Source of the DNA: Syngnathus acus
Taxonomy: Eukaryota; Chordata; Actinopteri; Syngnathiformes; Syngnathidae
Direction of reading: 5' to 3'
Length of the DNA: 64,000 bases
Assembly (NCBI RefSeq): GCF_901709675.1
Contig: NC_051100.1
Span: 5,394,001 to 5,458,000 of the forward strand
A model generated the notes under the pieces. The model was not told where the DNA came from. It saw nothing but the letters and a program-made list of their open reading frames with translations, and ran no database searches. Made by a program: the position numbers and the translations under genes. Numbering within the stretch: position 1 is the stretch's first letter; every line of letters starts with the position of its first letter. Shown here piece after piece: positions 58,485 through 64,000 of this stretch.

Positions 58485-59418
58485 CTAATTTAGTTGTGCC
58501 AAAATGTCTTCCAGGTCCAATACAGTAGAAAGCGTATAGTCAGGTGTCACTGAACCAACAGGGACAGCATCACCTGCACTGTTAATCCAAACTGTAGCAC
58601 GTACATGTGCATTGAACCCTCCCTGGATGTCAGTGTCCAGTGAGTCTCCAACCATGATACAGTCCTGGGCTTCCACCTGCAGCAGGTCAAAACACAGTCT
58701 AAAGATGGAAGGGTGAGGTTTCTGCTCTGCATAATCTCCCCCGACTACAATGTTATCGAAAAAGCCTTCGCAAGCAGCCGCCTCCACTTTCTCCTTTTGT
58801 GTTTGAGAATTCCCGTTGGTCAGGAGAAGCAGCTTGTATTTCCTTCTAAATTGTTTCAGAAGACTGGAGATCTCAGGGGACAGACGAATCAGCTCCAGTC
58901 GACTCTTTTTCCATAGGTAGTAGCACTGAGCTGCCATGGAGGGTGTTGAACAACTGTCCACACTTTCCTTAATGCTGTCTTCCCAGTGACCCACTCGAAC
59001 TTCATCTATAGATCTGCCAGCTGAAGGGTCAAACTTTTCGTGGAGAAGTTTCTGCTTGAACTTGTCACAAATTTTGCTGATGACGTCATCATCAAGCTCC
59101 AGTGAGGTCTTCAAAAGTTCATAGGTCTGTAAAAGTCACAGAGTATTTCGATTACAACGTGCAAGTCAACTACAAATATGACCATAAATAAAAAAAAATA
59201 ATAATTGAGAACAAATTTTAAAAGTAGTTGCAAGTGTAATTATTTGGCAGCGACGGTGTTACTGTGAACCCATCCGTTGCTCGCATTGGCATTTAATCAA
59301 GAATATACTTTTAGTCGGAGAATACCACCTTTTGCATCGCAAATTGATTCGCGCGATTAGTTTCGATAAGCGTGTTGTCCAAATCAAACAATATAGCCTT
59401 TATAGGGACACCGTCCAT
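58485..59418 (-). CDS. nanp: N-acylneuraminate-9-phosphatase, two exons
   Basis: Exon 1 is 59418-59329 (30 codons, MDGVPIKAILFDLDNT) and exon 2 is 59126-58485, joined in phase 0. The product has 243 aa, against 248 in human. It is a HAD-superfamily phosphatase. Motif I is DLDNT, with D12 as nucleophile and D14 as acid/base. Motif II is LLLLTNG (T133), motif III lysine is K166 (AEQKPHPS), and motif IV is GDSLDTD (D191, D195). Conserved HWEDSI and GFFDNIVVGG segments also match human NANP. The enzyme removes phosphate from N-acetylneuraminate-9-phosphate in cytosolic sialic-acid synthesis. The start is fixed by the DxDxT motif lying 11 residues in. Confidence 0.95.
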
Positions 59419-59486
59419 TGCTGATACACCGAGAACCCGGAAGCAAGCTTGAGTGAGTGCGGAAGTAACTGCGACTATAAACGCTA

Positions 59487-59506
59487 CGCATACTGGGAAT
59501 TGTAGT
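59487..59506 (-). promoter_or_regulatory. ZNF143/Staf-type element in the nanp promoter
   Basis: On the minus strand it reads ACTACAATTCCCAGTATGCG, nearly the SBS consensus ACTACAANTCCCAGMATGC. It lies about 70 bp upstream of the nanp ATG. ETS-like GCGGAAGT (59459-59466) and CCGGAAG (59438-59444) lie between. Confidence 0.65.
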
Positions 59507-59540
59507 TCATGTGTAAATAAAGCGCACTTTCAATTTACAT

Positions 59541-59554
59541 CCACTTGAGGGCGG
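59541..59554 (+). promoter_or_regulatory. CTCF-like motif upstream of nanp
   Basis: CCACTTGAGGGCGG is close to the CTCF core with one or two mismatches. Binding is not established. Confidence 0.3.
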
Positions 59555-62500
59555 TAATATACCAAAATGTCTATTATCCATGATTCAATCGCACTATCCT
59601 TTTTAAATCAATTATTACAACACGTATTGGTATTATAGTGTCAACACAATAACAGATTGGGCTACAGTTGCTAAATAAAAACATTATGCAGCTGTATATA
59701 TCCAAAATGTTGGTGACAATTTAAATCTTAATCTACGAGTTAGGAAAATAAAAAAAAACATCAGATTAGAGGATATTTCCAATTTTAAAATTCCCTGAAT
59801 AATAGATTAATACTTTTATTATTATTTATTATTAGAATTATTGATGGAATTATTTGGTTTAAAAAGTTGATCAAAACAGAACATTTTATGATTTAGATTT
59901 TTCAAAGTAGGCACCTTTTGCTCAGATGACAGTTTTGCACAGCTTCTCAGTTATCTTTTTGTTGGACAACCACTGTGCATATACAGTACAACTAGAAAAA
60001 AATGTTCACACATTGTTTTGTGAACAGCTAAAATGAAATCAGGAAAGTCTGAAGTCTCTAAATAATGTTAGCAAACATGAGTTTTTATCATACATCTATC
60101 TGGTCTGTTATTCTGTGACACAAATTCAAAACATAGTTCAGTTGTTACGCAACCGAGTCATTCTCTCCTCTGGCAACTCGCCAACGGTTCACACGCAACT
60201 TCGTGCAGGCCTTTTTGTCTCTCAAACCCAATCAGAACACGCAACAAGCTCTTCTCACATTACCTGAGATCATCCGTTTGAGTGTAGCTCAGGTGGTTGC
60301 GTGAGTGCTTCGGTTGGCCTTTAAAAAAATGCCACAGATAAGATACAAGCCAAGAACTAGTGTGAGAGGCCTAATTTGCTACTGTCTTTCAGAACAAACG
60401 ACGCCTGGCTTTTGCACGCTAGGTGAGAACTAAACTTGGGCCTAATTAAAGGGCAGGCGTGCAACAACTCAAAGTTCTTAAACAAAAATCTTAAAAAGGA
60501 AGTGAAACATTATAGAGAGATGGAATTAAAAAACATTACATACATTCAAATTTCCTTAAATGACCTCACAGCACCTGTCATGAGCTCTCCCTGGTTGGTT
60601 ATCACCGTACATCTCTTGTCTGTGGTTGCTATAAATAGGTTTCAAAGATAAACTCCATCTGGAATGGAAAGAGAACTCAGCTGTGCTGTCTTTGTCATGA
60701 TGCCTCCATCGAGCTTTGCCTCTTACGGAGACTTATGCACGTACACACATGCACGCACGCACGTACACACATTGGAGATCATATCAAGGACGGGAGTGTA
60801 TGAACTCAACAGAAAATGTTGATTTACCTCACGACATGAGTTGCGGGAACGGGGAGAATGGCAACCTGCATGCACCAAACCAAAAAAAAACAAAAAAACC
60901 ATGATCTAGGGCAGAATGGTGCCTCTTTAGTTGGTAACAAAACACATTCTATCCAAAGATATGCTTATCTAAAATTTATCTATGTTGCATGGCATGAAAT
61001 TTGGTGTTGGACCTGAACAATAATAGACGTGCTTTTGAAGTTCTTTTAAAATGCTTAGAATTTTGGAATGTAAAAATATTTGACAGCAAAAAGGGTTAAT
61101 TAGCCCCATTCATATGCAATTTCGCAACTCTTTTACCTTAAAACTACAATGCATAAAAAAAGTCGAAAATGTTTCCTGGAAGAGTTTTCGTCATAGGTGG
61201 AATAATAATAATGTGTCTTTATTTTTTTCTATTTTAAGTTAGTGTGGTAACACATACAGTGAGTGTTGACGCACGTATTACAAACACATCCGTGTGGAAA
61301 CTCTTGATGTGTGTGTGTCAGAGACGCTTGATAGCATGATTTGAAAATTGAGACGATCCTGTCATCAGGTTTGTGTATTGTTCAATTGCTCAGCGCTTTG
61401 AAGTGGTGCTCGTAGAGTTATTTACGTTCTGTCAAATGACTTATTTATTCTAAATGTTCTGATATTTGACATGCAACTATCAAATATTTGAAAAGTCATT
61501 TTAAGGGATACAGTATGAATGAATTTACAGTATATTTTGTCACCTCTGATCATATGGATGACTTTCTTTGTTCCATCTGACTGCATGTTTGATTTTACTT
61601 GTCAGGGTTAGGCCTAAAGTTGAGAAAACAAAGCTAATCAGTCCATCTTTTTTTTTTTTCTCGAGCTGTGTGATTGGCTCAGAATGTGCGATGCAGTGAC
61701 GCTGGCAGCAGAAAGAACAGATGGCCTTTAGCTGTTAGGCTGACAGTTGCAGGTGCTGACGCTTTCCATGTGAAGTGCTTTTTCCTTCGTCAAGGAGGGG
61801 TGATGATGACGTGACGTGTTCAATGTCAGTTGCTTAACTTTGGAAAAGGAAGGTCTGGAATTGACGCAGAGAAGACATGACGCCATATGGATGTTATGTG
61901 TCTTTATTGCTTACTTGTGGAGCTTCACTGTGAGATCACCCACCACGCAGCTTCCGTCAAAGTTTCACAATTCACCCCGAAGGAGGCATTTCTCCTCTTG
62001 CGTCTGAAAGAAAACATTGACATATTAATGTTGTTTAAATCCGATCTTTCAAAGTGTGTTGTGTGCAAACCGTGACACAAACTGTAATTGCATTCCTGGA
62101 ATAAAGTTAGTGAGTCAAACTATTTGGGACACAGATAATTGTTGTGTTTTATTGGCTTATCTGGATTGACTTTCTCAAGACAAGTATCACTTTACGAGCC
62201 TTCGTAGGAAGTCGGCACGATGAGGTTAAATCACCAGGAATCTCGGCATTTGTTTCAAAATTATTATCATTTCAAAATTCAAATCAGGTCGCTTGTACCT
62301 CCAAAAATTGTTTTTTTAAGAATCTGCATAATGCATTTACATAATTGACAGTTGTCAAAATTAACTAACCCTTGTTAGGTCAAACCTACAGTAAGCTACT
62401 GTGAAATAAATCGTGCAAATGTTTTTTTTTTTAATTGGAAGCATACCAATTTTTTTTCTTTTTCATATCATTTACACAAATATAATCAATCAATGGCTAA

Positions 62501-62699
62501 TCAAATCATATGCATTCATAAAAGTTACTACCACTACTTGTTCACAATTTTTTATTTAACACTTCAAATCCACACACTGTGATGTACTCTGTAAATCTTG
62601 ATATCAACTCAAGCGCAACAGTTATCTTATGCAACAGTCTCTCAATAGTCACCTCTAAGAGATCATTTATGGATATTGCGCTACGTCTGCATACGCTCC

Positions 62700-62753
62700 C
62701 TTCTCACGGAAGATCATGCAAGGGCCCTCCCTTGCATGATCTTTCGTGAGAAG
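62700..62753. repeat. 25-bp near-perfect hairpin with 4-nt loop
   Basis: Arm 62700-62724 begins cttctcacgg and ends gcaaggg. Arm 62729-62753 is its reverse complement with one mismatch (g/a), and the loop is ccct. Outer tgcat words on both sides extend the symmetry. A palindromic recent insertion, a small RNA precursor or a foldback element are all possible. No family was recognised. Confidence 0.7.
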
Positions 62754-64000
62754 ACACATGCAACATAGTTATGTGGCACAGCGGCTGCATGCAATGATTG
62801 TGATGTAACAATGGCTCTCCGACAGCTCATCTTACCGCTGAACAATCATTCGCGCCACCGACTGCAGAGGAAGTCGTGTTTTTTGTGCACAGTCTAAAAG
62901 CATTTAGAAAACAGGTTTTCCCTAATTGCCAAAAAAAAAACCCCAACAAGGTGCTTGCATGCAAAGACTAGAAATTAAAGGACATTGCGTGCATCTGCTA
63001 CTACGACCTCGTCAGTCCAGTTTGGCGTCTTTTGGCGCAATCCATTACCTGCTTTAGTGGAATGTAAACTACAAAGAATGGAGATCACATACAAAAGACA
63101 GTCTGGCGTGTTGGGAATAACACACACATCTTTATGAATGGAAATGCTTTTCTTCATTCATAAATCCTCGTCAAAGTAAAGGCATTGTATGTTGAGCAAC
63201 TATATAAACATAGCAAAGAGCGAAGATGTTTTCTACGTATACACAAAAAGTGGAAATAGCGTAAATGTAAATATCTCCATTCTATAACTCCAAACGCAAG
63301 CCAACACAAAGACATAGGTTTTTTTGGTGCATGGACTATATTATACCATCAAACATCTCTAACAGGCTCTCATTGTCAGAAGAGCCAGCAGTTTGGGGTC
63401 ATGCTGTCAATCCTGGGACAAGCAAGGGACACTAGGATGTAATTAGAATTCAGTCTGGGTTATTAGAGCATGTCTGCCTTTGTGCCTTCAAGCGCACAAA
63501 AACTGGCCAAGAATGGGAAGCTTCATACATTACGTTTCAATTGGACATGTCAGCACTGCTACCCAAAGTTCAACTTAAACATTCTGACCATTGAAGTCAC
63601 CGGGCCAGACAGGAAATGTGGTCAACGATGCACCTACACTCGCACAGAGGTGTGATGTTGATGTTTTTGTTTTTGCCTGATTATTTTTAAATTAAATATT
63701 GACTTTCAATATGCTTCTTTTTGTAATATGGTACAATTTATGTTTTGAATGCTGGCTTAATTCATGGTTATCCTTTTTGTGATGTTTTGAATAATCTGTT
63801 CAAATTTTCAGCTGTGATTGATGTGTGAAAGCTCCAATAAGAATAGTAAATAAAAATCATCTTCGTTAAATATCACAACAGCGTCGGCCCACTGCTCCCA
63901 TGTCGCTTGTGCTGCTTTTTCCCATTGATTGTCCAATTGTGCCAAGACCCCATACCTACCTCCACGTTGAAGAGCACTGACATTCACATAATGTTGTGGC

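Larger units (their letters stand above)
59419..64000. other. right flank, no gene recognised
   Basis: After the nanp promoter the sequence is AT-rich, with CA-rich patches near 60735-60775, poly-T runs and the hairpin at 62700-62753. Short open frames (for example 63470-63655) show no recognisable domain. Another gene may begin beyond 64000. Confidence 0.45.

Overview
The window looks like a compact teleost fish nuclear genome. It carries GT-AG spliced genes whose products read as clear relatives of human proteins, short introns and AT-rich spacers. It also holds fish-type dispersed repeats and many microsatellites. Several small repeats resemble ones common in seahorse and pipefish assemblies, but the exact species cannot be fixed from the sequence.

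Layout, left to right. (1) 1-4097: AT-rich flank with no gene seen. (2) 4177-14168 (+): vwc2 (Brorin), three coding exons, 294 aa, a secreted VWC-domain BMP antagonist, with a small upstream ORF in its leader. Its 7.9-kb second intron holds a broken LINE endonuclease and an AT minisatellite. (3) 14846-34972: about 20 kb without a recognisable gene. It contains decayed LINE, MITE and other repeat fragments, one coding-looking orphan frame at 26178-26351, and GC-rich blocks that may be leader exons or enhancers of the next gene. (4) 34987-43081 (+): ikzf1 (Ikaros), seven coding exons, 520 aa, all six zinc fingers intact. (5) 46092-48008 (-): fignl1, a single coding exon, 638 aa, convergent with ikzf1, with candidate leader exons and two promoter-like clusters upstream. 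(6) 49593-51893 (+): ttl, tubulin tyrosine ligase, seven exons, 407 aa, one GC-AG intron. (7) 53260-54925: three full-length 299-nt SRP (7SL) RNA genes, one on + and two on -, each with its own upstream TGACGTCA box and terminal T run. (8) 55403-58033 (-): a HIPK-like protein kinase, about nine exons, with an altered activation loop. (9) 58485-59418 (-): nanp, N-acylneuraminate-9-phosphatase, two exons, 243 aa. (10) 59419-64000: noncoding flank with the nanp promoter, a striking 25-bp hairpin at 62700-62753, and otherwise nothing recognised.

The vwc2-ikzf1-fignl1 order matches the human 7p12 block, although human ZPBP and SPATA48, which lie between VWC2 and IKZF1, were not found. To the right of fignl1 the synteny changes: ttl, a HIPK-like kinase and nanp stand where human has DDC. 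The genes do not form one pathway. They cover BMP signalling (vwc2), lymphoid transcription (ikzf1), homologous recombination (fignl1), microtubule modification (ttl), protein targeting (7SL RNA), kinase signalling, and sialic-acid synthesis (nanp).

The most noteworthy items are the 7SL RNA cluster with duplicated promoters, the HIPK-like kinase that lacks the family's activation-loop tyrosine, the 62.7-kb hairpin, and the orphan coding-like frame near 26.2 kb. All exon boundaries were worked out by eye from splice sites, reading phase and recalled family similarity. No database search was run.
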